Source of the DNA: Nitratireductor sp. GISD-1A_MAKvit
GTDB taxonomy: Bacteria; Pseudomonadota; Alphaproteobacteria; Rhizobiales; Rhizobiaceae
Reading direction: 5' to 3'
NCBI RefSeq assembly: GCF_040819555.1
Contig: NZ_CP161920.1
Span: forward strand, 695,501 to 759,500
Length of the DNA: 64,000 nucleotides
The position numbers and the translations under genes are program-made. The notes under the pieces are model-generated. The model was not told the DNA's origin. It searched no databases and was given only the letters and a program-made list of their open reading frames with translations. Below are positions 1 to 8,871 of this stretch, piece by piece (position 1 is the stretch's first letter; each line of letters starts with the position of its first letter).

Positions 1-1439
1 CGGTGCAGTGCCTTGACGGCTTTTTCCAGGTCTTCACTGCGGACAAGAAACTGTACGTCGACGCCGCGGCCTGTCTCCTGGGAGGCGAGCGGTGCAACGC
101 CCGCCGTGTCCAGGGCCTTCAGCCCTTCCAGCATGACGCCAAGTCCGGTCAGGTCGCGACCGATCACCGACACCATGCCTGCGCGGCGCGCGGTGATGCG
201 GGCAGCGGGATAGCGTTCGGCCAGATCGCGTTCCACCCGGCGCACGGATTTGAGCGTCGCCTCCAGATGGTGAACGATGGAATTCGCGTTCGAGCTTTTC
301 GACACGATACGCACCCGGTGGCGGGTGAGCGATTCAAGGATCGCCGCGTCGTAGCCCTTCACGCCCACCATGTCCTGCTCGAAGAGTTCGAGCGAGGTGA
401 CGGGCAGGCCGGTGACCATTTCCACGCCAACCCCATCGGCAGGCTCGGCATCGATCAGCGTGCCGGGATCCTCCGGCTCGAATGCATTGGCGACGCGCAG
501 CGGAACGCCTGCCTGGCGTAGTTTCTTCGCTGCCTTCGGATGAATCGCCTCCATGCCCATATTGGAGAGCTGGTCGGCGACATCGTAGTTGGTGCGGCCG
601 ATCTTGCGCACATTCTCCGGTCCCACGAGGCGCGGATCGGCGCTGGAAAGATGGAACTCCTTGTGAATGATCGCCTCGCGCGCACCGGTCAGTGCCGCAA
701 TGGTGGCGAAAGTCACTTCCGAGTAGCCGCGGTCGAATTCGCGCATCAGCCCTTCGCGGCATTGCGAATAGCCGGTGACAATGGGCAGTTCGCGCGACAG
801 GTCGATCTCGTCGAATGCCTGTTCGATGCGCTCGTTGAGGCTTGGCTGCGTTTCATCGCGCCAGCCGGTGAGGTCGATGAAGCGTGCATTCACGCCCGAG
901 CGGCGCAGAAGCAGGGCCAGATTGTTGGCCGAATGCGCCTCGCCCAGCGCCGACAGAAGCTCACGGATCGTCTGCATGTGCTCGCCGAGCTGGAAATGCC
1001 CGTAGGAGCACAGGCGCTGCAGGTCGATCAGGCAGCCGCGTGCGCCCTCGATGCGCTCGCGCACGAAATCGTCGGCGGCGTTGCGGTCGGCGGCCTCCTC
1101 GAACATCTCTTCGTTGATGGCGTGCATGGCGCGGCTCACCGCGCTCAGCGCTTCCATCCACCCATGTTCGTTGTCGGCATGGGCGAACAATGCATAGACA
1201 CCCGGCTCGCCCGACTTCTTGTGTTCCAGCAGCTTGTCCGTGATGCCGCCGAAAGCGGAAACGACAAAGACGCGGTTGTAGAGTGCATCGCCCTTGCGTT
1301 TGCCGATCAGGATCGTGTCGAGCAGTTCGCGCGCACGGCTCATCGACGTGCCGCCGATCTTCTCGACGGTGTGGATGCCTCGTTGTTGCTGGTTGGTGCG
1401 GCCCTTCTCGGCCGCACCGCTTTCTTGTCGGTCAGTCAT
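1..1439 (-). CDS. ask: Aspartate kinase of the ectoine cluster (Ask_Ect), 3' end beyond the window
   Basis: Phosphorylates L-aspartate, the first step towards aspartate-semialdehyde, the precursor for EctB. I translated the frame from the ATG at 1439 to the left edge and found no stop: about 479 residues are present, and the family is about 480 long, so only a few C-terminal residues are missing. The N-terminal kinase signature KIGGTSM is at residues 27-33, and the C-terminal half carries the ACT-type regulatory region (VSVIGRDLTG). It follows ectD by 21 bases on the same strand, as expected for the dedicated ectoine-operon aspartokinase, which in this family is relatively insensitive to feedback. 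Last gene of the ectABCD-ask operon. Confidence 0.93.
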   Translation of the reverse strand, partial: MTDRQESGAAEKGRTNQQQRGIHTVEKIGGTSMSRARELLDTILIGKRKGDALYNRVFVVSAFGGITDKLLEHKKSGEPGVYALFAHADNEHGWMEALSAVSRAMHAINEEMFEEAADRNAADDFVRERIEGARGCLIDLQRLCSYGHFQLGEHMQTIRELLSALGEAHSANNLALLLRRSGVNARFIDLTGWRDETQPSLNERIEQAFDEIDLSRELPIVTGYSQCREGLMREFDRGYSEVTFATIAALTGAREAIIHKEFHLSSADPRLVGPENVRKIGRTNYDVADQLSNMGMEAIHPKAAKKLRQAGVPLRVANAFEPEDPGTLIDAEPADGVGVEMVTGLPVTSLELFEQDMVGVKGYDAAILESLTRHRVRIVSKSSNANSIVHHLEATLKSVRRVERDLAERYPAARITARRAGMVSVIGRDLTGLGVMLEGLKALDTAGVAPLASQETGRGVDVQFLVRSEDLEKAVKALH

Positions 1440-1460
1440 GATGTCCAGTTCGGTTTTGGC

Positions 1461-2396
1461 TTATGCCAGTTTCCCGGTCTTGATTTCGACAGGGGTCGGA
1501 TCGCCGCGCTCGGCGAGAAAATCGGGCCGGGCCTTTTTCGCGCCATAGGGCTCTTCAAGCCGGTTCGACACGGCGTTGAAAACGAAGAAGGCGTTGGAGC
1601 GCGGAAACGGCGTGATGTTGCCGTTGGAGCCGTGCATCGTGTTGCAGTCGAACAGCACCAGCGTGCCCGCCTTGCCGGTGGCGGCGGTGATGCCATGTTC
1701 GTTCGCCAGCTTGCCCAGCGCCTCATGCGAGGGCACACCCACTTCCTGCTTTTTGAGCGAGGATTTGTGGTTGTCATCGGGTGTTTCACCGGCACAGGCG
1801 ATGAACTGTTTGTGCGAGCCTGGCATCAGCATGAGCGGGCCATTCAGCGCATCATTGTCGGTCAAAAGCAGCGAGGCGGATACAGCGCGCATGCGCGGCA
1901 TGCCGTCCTCGGCGTGCCAGGTCTCGAAATCCGAGTGCCAGTAGAATTCCTTGCCGGTGAAGCCCGGCTTGTAGTTCAGCCGCGACTGGTGAATGTAGAC
2001 CTCGTCGCCGAGAAGGAAGCGGGCAATGCCGGCCACGCGCCGGTCGCTTGCGAGACGGTGGAAGAGGGAGCTCTGTTCGGGCAGCTTGAAGATGGTGCGC
2101 ACTTCATCCGAGCCGGGCTCGGTGATGACGCAGTCTTTAATCAGATCGCGCTCGCCATTGCGCATGGCGGCGGATTCGGCTTTCAGCGCCTCGACCTCTT
2201 CGGCCGTGAAAATGTCTTTGAGGATCAGGAAGCCGTCACGGTCAAACTGGTCGGCCTGCTGTGCTGTCAGGGGCGCATCGGGGCGCCACTGGCTCCAAAC
2301 GGTTCGGTCCTGCCGGGGCAGCCAGCGTTCTTCGGGCAGCCTGCTGGGATAGGGATCCTGACTTCTTCGGTCACGTTCCTTCGACATCGCTGTCAT
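1461..2396 (-). CDS. ectD: Ectoine hydroxylase
   Basis: Iron(II)- and 2-oxoglutarate-dependent dioxygenase that converts ectoine to 5-hydroxyectoine in the cytoplasm. At 311 aa it has the usual family length. The signature FYWHSDFETWH lies at residues 151-161; H154, D156 and H255 (in NTMHGSNGN) form the expected H-x-D...H iron triad with the spacing known for EctD. The start at 2396 has AAGGAG eight bases upstream; a second in-frame ATG three codons on is possible. It is separated from ectC by 86 bases holding a hairpin. Confidence 0.97.
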   Translation of the reverse strand: MTAMSKERDRRSQDPYPSRLPEERWLPRQDRTVWSQWRPDAPLTAQQADQFDRDGFLILKDIFTAEEVEALKAESAAMRNGERDLIKDCVITEPGSDEVRTIFKLPEQSSLFHRLASDRRVAGIARFLLGDEVYIHQSRLNYKPGFTGKEFYWHSDFETWHAEDGMPRMRAVSASLLLTDNDALNGPLMLMPGSHKQFIACAGETPDDNHKSSLKKQEVGVPSHEALGKLANEHGITAATGKAGTLVLFDCNTMHGSNGNITPFPRSNAFFVFNAVSNRLEEPYGAKKARPDFLAERGDPTPVEIKTGKLA

Positions 2397-2431
2397 GGTC
2401 GTTCTCCTTTTCTTTCAGGGTTTTCGCCGTT

Positions 2432-2492
2432 GGATGCATCAGCCTGGCACCCCGATGTTGAAGGTGCCAGGCTTCGGAAAGGTTATGCATCC
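2432..2492 (-). promoter_or_regulatory. Hairpin between ectC and ectD
   Basis: Nested inverted repeats: an inner perfect 11-bp arm AGCCTGGCACC (2441-2451) with GGTGCCAGGCT (2463-2473), and an outer GGATGCAT (2432-2439) with ATGCATCC (2485-2492). The outer arm overlaps the ectC stop. No U tract follows, so it is more likely an mRNA-stabilising or attenuating hairpin that lowers ectD relative to ectABC than a full terminator. Confidence 0.5.
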
Positions 2493-2875
2493 TCCAGCGC
2501 ATATGAGCCGTCGGCCTGGTGCACTTCCTTGCCGGAAACCGGCGGATTGAAGGTGCATGCCATGATCATCGGCTTTTCTGCGTCGGCGCGCAGAATGTGC
2601 TTGTCGTGCTTGTCGAGCGCATACATGACGCCCGGCTTGATCTTGTGAACTTCGCCGGTCGCGCAATCTTCGATGGAGCCAGTGCCGTCGACGCAATAGA
2701 CGCATTCAAGATGGTTCTTGTAATGCATGTGCAGTTCGGCGCCGGCATGGATGGTGGTGATGTGGAAGGAAAACCCCATCTCGTCCGACTTCAGAAGAAG
2801 ACGCACACTGTCCCACCCTTCCGAGTGGACATGACGTTCGGTGTTCTTGGCTTCGTTCAGGTCGCGCACGATCAT
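2483..2875 (-). CDS. ectC: L-ectoine synthase
   Basis: Cupin-fold enzyme that cyclises N-gamma-acetyl-diaminobutyrate to ectoine with loss of water. The 130 aa match the family length. The cupin core is visible as [20 protein letters not shown] (about residues 38-57) with the metal-binding E and H residues, followed by [15 protein letters not shown] and the second cupin motif [16 protein letters not shown]. It begins five bases after ectB ends, so the two are co-transcribed and probably translationally linked. Confidence 0.97.
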   Translation of the reverse strand: MIVRDLNEAKNTERHVHSEGWDSVRLLLKSDEMGFSFHITTIHAGAELHMHYKNHLECVYCVDGTGSIEDCATGEVHKIKPGVMYALDKHDKHILRADAEKPMIMACTFNPPVSGKEVHQADGSYALEDA

Positions 2876-2880
2876 GTTCG

Positions 2881-4170
2881 TTACTCCGCTGCGATTTTGG
2901 TGTTCTGGGTTTTTTCGGCAACGGCAGACTGAAGAATGTCCAGCCCGCGGGCAAAGGTTTCCTGCTCGATGTTGAGCGGGCAGAGGATTTTCACCACCTC
3001 GTCATGCGCGCCGGAGGTCTCGATGATCAGGCCGTCGCGGAAGCAGCGTTTGCAGATGTCGCTTGCCAGCTCGCCTGAGCCCACATCCACGCCCATCATC
3101 ATGCCCCGGCCCTTCACGCGGGCGTCGGGCAGAAGCGCGGCGATCTCGTTGAGGCGTTTCTCCAGATAGGCGCTGCGCTCGGCGATCGTGGCGCGAAATG
3201 TGTCGTCGGCCCAGTATTTCTCCAGCGCCACGCGGGCGGTGACGAAAGCATGGTTGTTGCCGCGGAACGTGCCGTTGTGTTCGGCCGGGCCAAACACGTC
3301 ATATTTCGGCTTCACCAGAACCGTGGCGAACGGAAGACCATAGCCCGAAAGCGACTTCGCCATGGTGATGATGTCCGGCGAAATGCCCATCTCCTCGAAG
3401 GAGAAGAAATTGCCGGTGCGGCCGCAGCCTGCCTGGATGTCATCGATGATAAGCAGCGCGCCATGGGCGCGGGCGATCTCGCTCACACGGCGCACCCATT
3501 CGCGCGATGCGGCATTCAGCCCACCTTCACCCTGCACGGTTTCGAGCAGGATTGCTGCCGGCTTTTCAACGCCGCTGGAGGGCTCCGAAAGCATCCGGTT
3601 CAGAAGATCGGCCGTGTCGATGTCGCCGCCCATCGCACCGTCATAGGGAATCCGCGTGACATGGTTGAGCGGAACGCCGGCACCGCCGCGATGATAGCCA
3701 TTGCCGGTTGCTGCCAGCGCGCCAAGCGTGACGCCGTGGAAGCCGTTTGTGAAGGACACGACATTCTGGCGGCCGGTCACCTTGCGTGCGATCTTGAGGG
3801 CTGCCTCGATGGCGTTGGCCCCGGTCGGGCCGGTGAACAGGACACGGTGGTCCATGTCGCGCGGGCGCAGGATCAGGCGCTCGAAGGTTTTCAGGAATTC
3901 GGCCTTCGCGTCCGTGTGCATGTCGAGCCCGTGGGTGACGCCGTCGCGCTCGATATGCGCAATCAGCGCTTCCTTCATGTCCGGGTCGTTGTGGCCATAG
4001 TTCAGGCTCGAACAGCCGGCCAGAAAGTCGATGTAATCGCGACCTTCGGCGTCTGTCAGGGTCGAGCCGCTGGCCTTTGTGAACACGGTAGAGAAGCTGC
4101 GACAATAGCTGCGCGCTTCCGACTCGCGTCGCGTGAAAATCTGTTTGTCGTCCGTCGTAACGGTCGTCAT
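2881..4170 (-). CDS. ectB: Diaminobutyrate-2-oxoglutarate transaminase
   Basis: PLP-dependent class III aminotransferase that makes L-2,4-diaminobutyrate from aspartate-semialdehyde with glutamate as amino donor. At 429 aa it matches EctB. Visible are [13 protein letters not shown] (cofactor phosphate binding, residues 114-126), the PLP aspartate in IIDDIQAG (about 243) and the Schiff-base lysine in MAKSLSGYG (K272). The reading frame is open further upstream to 4293, but the ATG at 4170 has AAGGA just before it and gives the normal N-terminus; the longer form would overlap ectA. Confidence 0.96.
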   Translation of the reverse strand: MTTVTTDDKQIFTRRESEARSYCRSFSTVFTKASGSTLTDAEGRDYIDFLAGCSSLNYGHNDPDMKEALIAHIERDGVTHGLDMHTDAKAEFLKTFERLILRPRDMDHRVLFTGPTGANAIEAALKIARKVTGRQNVVSFTNGFHGVTLGALAATGNGYHRGGAGVPLNHVTRIPYDGAMGGDIDTADLLNRMLSEPSSGVEKPAAILLETVQGEGGLNAASREWVRRVSEIARAHGALLIIDDIQAGCGRTGNFFSFEEMGISPDIITMAKSLSGYGLPFATVLVKPKYDVFGPAEHNGTFRGNNHAFVTARVALEKYWADDTFRATIAERSAYLEKRLNEIAALLPDARVKGRGMMMGVDVGSGELASDICKRCFRDGLIIETSGAHDEVVKILCPLNIEQETFARGLDILQSAVAEKTQNTKIAAE

Positions 4171-4216
4171 GTTTTTTCCTTCGGATTGTTCGGTCGTGCG
4201 GATATGGACGCCGCGA

Positions 4217-4819
4217 TCAGGCGGCGTCGTCGCTCCGGGCCTCGCCTGCCTCGCGCAGGGACATCCAGTTTCCGCGTAATTCGTCGGACGCATCTTCGGT
4301 GAACCGGATTGTCACCATGTGTTCGGTGGCGTGCTTGCCATCGAAATGAGCGTCCTTGCGGAAGTAAGGCTCGTGGCTGAGTTCACCGCCGCTCCTGCGG
4401 GCGAGCGAGGAAAACAGTCCCCAGCTTGCCTTGTTGTCGGAGGTGATGGTGGTCTTGAGAGCCTGAACGTTTTCGCAGGCTTCCCGTTCGAGCAATGCGG
4501 CAAGCAGTTTCTTGCCGACGCCCATGCCCTGGACACTCTTGTCCACGGCGACCTGCCAGACGAACAAGGTGTTGTCTTCATCCGGCAACAGATAGGCCGA
4601 TACCCAGCCCACCAGCGCTCCATCGCTGGTTCTTTCGGCGGCGATACAGGTGTCGCCGAAATGGTCGCACTGCAACAGATTGCAGTAGAGTGAATTCTCG
4701 TCGAGCGGCTCGCAGGACTGGATGAGCCGCCACACGTCAGCGCCGTCTTCCTTGCGCGGAGGGCGATAGACAATTTCGGGCGATCGCTTGCGTACAAGCT
4801 TGATGTCAGTGGTGGCCAT
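4217..4819 (-). CDS. ectA: L-2,4-diaminobutyrate acetyltransferase
   Basis: GNAT-fold enzyme that acetylates the gamma-amino group of diaminobutyrate. The EctA signature YRPPRKEDGADVWRLI is near residue 20, followed by LDENSLYCNLLQCDHF and the acetyl-CoA loop KSVQGMGVGKKLL. The frame extends to 4873, but the ATG at 4819 has GAGGAG six bases upstream and yields 200 aa, a normal length. First gene of the ect operon; the promoter lies immediately upstream. Confidence 0.96.
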   Translation of the reverse strand: MATTDIKLVRKRSPEIVYRPPRKEDGADVWRLIQSCEPLDENSLYCNLLQCDHFGDTCIAAERTSDGALVGWVSAYLLPDEDNTLFVWQVAVDKSVQGMGVGKKLLAALLEREACENVQALKTTITSDNKASWGLFSSLARRSGGELSHEPYFRKDAHFDGKHATEHMVTIRFTEDASDELRGNWMSLREAGEARSDDAA

Positions 4820-4841
4820 TGGTCTCCTCATAGCGCGCCGA

Positions 4842-4869
4842 ATATTATGACTATCGAAGGATATTTCAA
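4842..4869 (-). promoter_or_regulatory. Sigma70-like promoter of the ect operon
   Basis: On the minus strand TTGAAA (4864-4869) and TAATAT (4842-4847) are separated by 16 bases and sit 22 bases before the ectA ATG. The whole ectA-ectR interval is A+T-rich compared with its surroundings. A divergent MarR repressor would be expected to bind here. Confidence 0.5.
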
Positions 4870-5040
4870 CCACTTAAATCCGAAATGGTTCCATAACGAG
4901 CGCAACGCCATGTATTCTATGGGCTTCTGAGGAAAATTTTATTCGCTAATCAAAATATATTTTCTCTGCTATTGATGGGTATGTGGAGAGCGGGGGCTGA
5001 GAATCGCCGCTTCGGTCTCCGGGTTCTGGGGAATGGCGGC

Positions 5041-5517
5041 ATGGAAGATCGTACTGAAACAAGCCTGATTGCATTGCGTCGCATCCTGCGCGCAACGGAG
5101 CTCAACGCGCGCACGCTTGCGCGGGCCACCGGCCTGACGACACCGCAGCTCATTGTGCTTGAGATCGTGGCTGCAGCCGGCAGGGCGACGCCAAAGGACA
5201 TCTCGGGCAAGGCCGGCGTGGGGCAGGCCACGGCTACGTCACTGGTCGACAAGCTGGAAGCGCGGGGCCTGGTGACGCGCACGCGCAGCGAGCGCGACAA
5301 GCGTGTGGTCTGGGTGGCGCCGACGGAAGAGGGGCGCGCCTTGCTGAAAGCCGCGCCCGACCCCCTCCAGAAGACATTTTCTGAGCAGTTTCAGGCGCTG
5401 CCCGACTGGGAGCAGGGCATGATCGTGGCGGCACTCGAGCGTGTCGGCGCGATGCTCAATGCCGGCGCGCTGGACGCCGCGCCGCTGCTCGATGTCGGCG
5501 CGGTCGATCGCAAGTAG
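5041..5517 (+). CDS. ectR: MarR-family regulator of ectoine synthesis (EctR type)
   Basis: Winged-helix DNA-binding protein encoded divergently from ectA; in other bacteria EctR represses ectABC-ask and is relieved by salt. The product is about 158 aa. The MarR core runs from ALRRILRATELNARTLARATGL through the recognition-helix region ISGKAGVGQATATSLVDKLEARG to the wing VTRTRSERDKRVVWV. The start at 5041 gives a typical N-terminus; an upstream TTG at 4972 would add 23 residues with no homologous look. Its stop lies eight bases from the end of the convergent DUF4139 gene. Confidence 0.85.
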   Translation: MEDRTETSLIALRRILRATELNARTLARATGLTTPQLIVLEIVAAAGRATPKDISGKAGVGQATATSLVDKLEARGLVTRTRSERDKRVVWVAPTEEGRALLKAAPDPLQKTFSEQFQALPDWEQGMIVAALERVGAMLNAGALDAAPLLDVGAVDRK

Positions 5518-5525
5518 GCTGCGCT

Positions 5526-7521
5526 TCAGAACGTCCCGATCAGCGCCCGGACCTCGTCATTCAGACGGTCGCGCTGGCTTTCGGCCTCTGCCTGTTCCTC
5601 CCTGAGATCTGCGATCCGGTTTTCCTGTTCTTCGAGCATGCGCATATAGCGCTCGGCCAGAGCGCTTTCGCGGGGGACAGAGCCCAGATTATCGCGGATG
5701 CGGGCCTGGTCACCGGCGGTTTGTTCCAGCGCCTGCCGCACATTTGCGAGCGTGCGTTCGGCACGCGCTGCCTCGCGTTTGAGTGCTGCGAGCGACTTCA
5801 GTTTTTCGACGGTTTCGCCGTCGGCTGCCGAACCCGCCCACACGTAGAGTGCGTCTGCGCTGGCATCGGCAAGGGCGAAGTTTTCCGAGCGGCTGCGTTC
5901 CATCACGGCCCTGACGGTGGCGGAGCCACCGGCTTCCACCGTGGCACGGAGGCGGTAGTGGGAGGGTGTCGCGCTGTCGAGCGCCGATGCCTCCATCTTC
6001 CACCCGTCGCGGCGCGGATGTTCAATGAGAATTGTACGCCGGGCGTCCGAAGCGCCCTTGATCCTGTAGGTGGTTATGATCCGTGAGACGGTCGTTGTTC
6101 GCAAAACGCCATCGCTGATCGCGATCTGCCCGACGGTTTCCTGCGGTTTCGTCTCCGTCGTTATCTCGACCTTGCGGTCGCTCGCAAAGCTTGCCATGCG
6201 GCTTTCGCCGGCCGGAATGCCCATTAGCTGCGCATCGCCCACATAGCCGCTTGTGCGATCATAGACCGTGACGATCCCCGGCGGCAGGCTTGCCTCGGTA
6301 TCGTTTGTAAGGAACACGGCGGCAACGGGGTGAATTCCGCCGCTCTCCGGCTGGAACACCGAAACCCGCTCAGCCTGAACCTCGGCGTCCACGAATGGCA
6401 GGGAGAGGCTTTGCCCGGCAGCGAGGCTCACGGCATTCGGCAGATGGTAGGTTGCGCCCGTCCTGCCCTCGCGGGCCCTGGGTGGCGTTTGTCGGTGCGG
6501 CAGGTTCCATCCTCACCATATCTGCCATTGGCGCTGCGGCTGCCGCTCCCTTGAAAGCGCGCATCTGGCGGGGGGAGGTGCCCATCTGGGCCATCTCCAA
6601 GCCAGCCGCGTCATCGGGGCGCGGTGGAGCGGCGTTGCCGACAGCCACGGGGATTTCCGGGCGTTCGCTCCAGTACCGCTGATGCAGTTTCTGCGCGAGC
6701 GTGACAGGGGCGCCGGAAGAAAGTGTCAGGCCGACATTCTTCCAGTCTTCGCCGGTTGCGTTTTCGATCACCGCCCAGGCCTGCAGCCGGGCGGGACCTT
6801 CCTCAGCGGCAACCAGCCGGTAGGCCGTTTTCCAAACGGGCGCCGGAACCACATAGGACAGGGCGATATCGCGCTCGCCTTCGCCAGACAGAGCGATTGC
6901 CACGGTCCGTATGGCGTCCGTGCGTCCGCGCCCGCTCACCTTGGCGGCTTCACGCAGGCGTGCCCGCATGGCTTCGTCGCGAATGTCCAGCTGGGTGTCG
7001 GTTCCAAGCTTCAGAACGTCAACCGTTCCGTCAGCGGTCATCACCGAGAGAACCCGTTCGATGCGGGGGGCGGCTTCGCTCCCCGCCTGCTGCGTATCGA
7101 CACCGAGGATCATGCCCTCGACGGTGCGGCCGCCCGATGTGGCCCGCACAGACACGCCCTGCAAAGCAGCCGCCAGCGCCGGAACAGAGCCCATCTCTCC
7201 TGGGCTGAAAGGCAGGCGGCGAAACGTTTCTTCCACGGGCGAGAGCCCATCGAGCGTCACGGCATCGATCGTGCCTGAGGGGTCGTTTACCACGAGGCTT
7301 TTGAGGAAATCGTCCACCTGATCGAGTGGAATGTCGATGTGCAGCGTGCCGTCCCCGTCGATGCGCGCGGAGCGTCTCACTTCGGCCAGTCCACCGGAGG
7401 AGAGTGTGAGCGCCTCGATCTTCCCGCTTTCGATGACCTCTGCAAATGCAGGCGTCACCGAGTGTAAGAGCACGAGACAGACACCGGCAACGGTGTTGCG
7501 GGAAATGGTTCTGATTTTCAT
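5526..7521 (-). pseudogene. DUF4139 domain secreted protein, frameshifted
   Basis: The N-terminal part (7521 to about 6457) begins with a Sec signal peptide ending SVTPAFA and carries the DUF4139 signature VPAPVWKTAYRL followed by WAVIENATGEDWKNV. The C-terminal part continues one frame over with ATYHLPNAVSLAAGQS and ends in a coiled-coil-like helix (AERTLANVRQ...EEQAEAESQRDRL). Removing one base of the CCC at 6457-6459 joins them into about 664 aa. The function of the family is unknown; a periplasmic location is inferred from the signal peptide. Probably a consensus error rather than a decayed gene. Confidence 0.75.
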
Positions 7522-7710
7522 GAGGCGTCGTTGGGCTGGCACGTCTTGTCTCCACGCTGGTGAGATCCGAGAGATTGTCTCAATCAATCTCTGGTAGCAA
7601 CGTATCTGGATTGGAAAGTGGCGCGATTGCGAAAATATCGCGATCACGTGAGATTTCGGTGCAGGTCTTCCGATTGGAACTGGCGGCGCAGAGGTGTTGA
7701 AATCCGTCCG

Positions 7711-8871
7711 TCAGACCTTCCGCAGGATGTCTTCGCCAGCCTCCTGAAGCGCGCTGCATGATGACAGGCCGGCGAGGTTGAGCGTGATCTCGACCTCCTT
7801 CGCCAGAAGCGCGATCAGATGCGCGACCCCTGCTTCACCCGCAGCCGCGACGGCCCAGGCAAATGGCCGCCCCATCAGCACGAAATCGGCACCCAGCGCC
7901 AGCGCCTTCACGATGTCGCTGCCACGCCGGAACCCGCTGTCCACCATGAGTGCGACTGTGGGGCCGAGTGCCTGGCGCACGGCGGCGATCTGGGAAACCG
8001 TGGAAAGCCCGTGGTCCAGCTGGCGCCCGCCGTGGTTGGACAAGACGATGCCATCGATGCCGGCATCACGCGCTCTTGCGGCGTCTTCGGGATCGCAAAT
8101 CCCCTTGACGAAGAGCTGCCCGTTCCAGTCTTCGCGCAGTTTTGCCACCGTGTCCCAGGTGAGGTTCTTGTCGAGCCTGCGCGAGAGATTTCCGGCCTGC
8201 GCCAGCGCGCCCTTTCCGAATTCGGGCCTCCCCTTAACCAGCTCCACTTCGGGGAAGCCGCCACGCAGAAGGTCGAATGACCATCCGGGGCGTTTTGCGA
8301 ATTGCCAGATAAGCCCGGGTGTCATCCGGTCCACGCTGCGAAACCCGTTTTTGACATCCCGCTCGCGGACGGAGGTGATCGCAGTGTCCACCGTCAGGAA
8401 GATGCGGTCCACCCCTTCAGCGCGGCAGGCTTCGAGATGGGCCGCATTCACCTCCGGATCCTCATCGAGGTAAAGCTGGAAATCGGGCACCGCGCCGGCG
8501 GCCAATCGGATGGTGCGCAGACCATTGATCGAGAAGGTCGACAGGACAAAAGGCACGCCCGCCTGCGCTGCCGCCCGTGCAACGGCGATGTCGCCATCAC
8601 GTCGATAAAGTCCCATGAAGCCGACGGGCCCGGGGCCGAAGGGCAGGGCGGAAGGGCGCCCCGCGACGGTCACCGAAAGATCGTTGGCTGGAGCGAGCGG
8701 AGCCAGCACCCTCTGCCGCAGCGCATAGGTGTCGAAATCCGACCGGTTTCGTCTCAGTGTCGTTTCAGAAAATGCTCCCCCGTCGATATAATCGGCGAAG
8801 ATGCGTGGCAGACGCCGGCGGGCGGCGGCGGCAAAACCCTCGACATTCTGATACCGACGGTCAAGGCTCAT
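7711..8871 (-). CDS. FMN-dependent 2-hydroxy-acid dehydrogenase (LldD/mandelate dehydrogenase family)
   Basis: TIM-barrel flavoenzyme that oxidises an L-2-hydroxy acid to the 2-oxo acid. The 386 aa fit the family. Seen: ADYIDGGA near residue 27, the FMN lysine in LFVKGI (K256), the catalytic histidine and substrate-binding arginine in SNHGGRQLD (H280, R283), and the flavin phosphate site DSGFRRGSDIVKALALGAD. Its ATG overlaps the stop of the kinase gene by four bases (ATGA). As last gene of an operon with a HutC-type operator it may oxidise imidazolelactate to imidazolepyruvate; lactate or another 2-hydroxy acid is equally possible from sequence alone. Confidence 0.88.
   Translation of the reverse strand: MSLDRRYQNVEGFAAAARRRLPRIFADYIDGGAFSETTLRRNRSDFDTYALRQRVLAPLAPANDLSVTVAGRPSALPFGPGPVGFMGLYRRDGDIAVARAAAQAGVPFVLSTFSINGLRTIRLAAGAVPDFQLYLDEDPEVNAAHLEACRAEGVDRIFLTVDTAITSVRERDVKNGFRSVDRMTPGLIWQFAKRPGWSFDLLRGGFPEVELVKGRPEFGKGALAQAGNLSRRLDKNLTWDTVAKLREDWNGQLFVKGICDPEDAARARDAGIDGIVLSNHGGRQLDHGLSTVSQIAAVRQALGPTVALMVDSGFRRGSDIVKALALGADFVLMGRPFAWAVAAAGEAGVAHLIALLAKEVEITLNLAGLSSCSALQEAGEDILRKV

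Noticed and set aside
540..2648. A 702-codon open frame on the plus strand across ask and ectD
   Set aside because: Antisense shadow of well-supported genes in GC-rich DNA; no recognisable domain.
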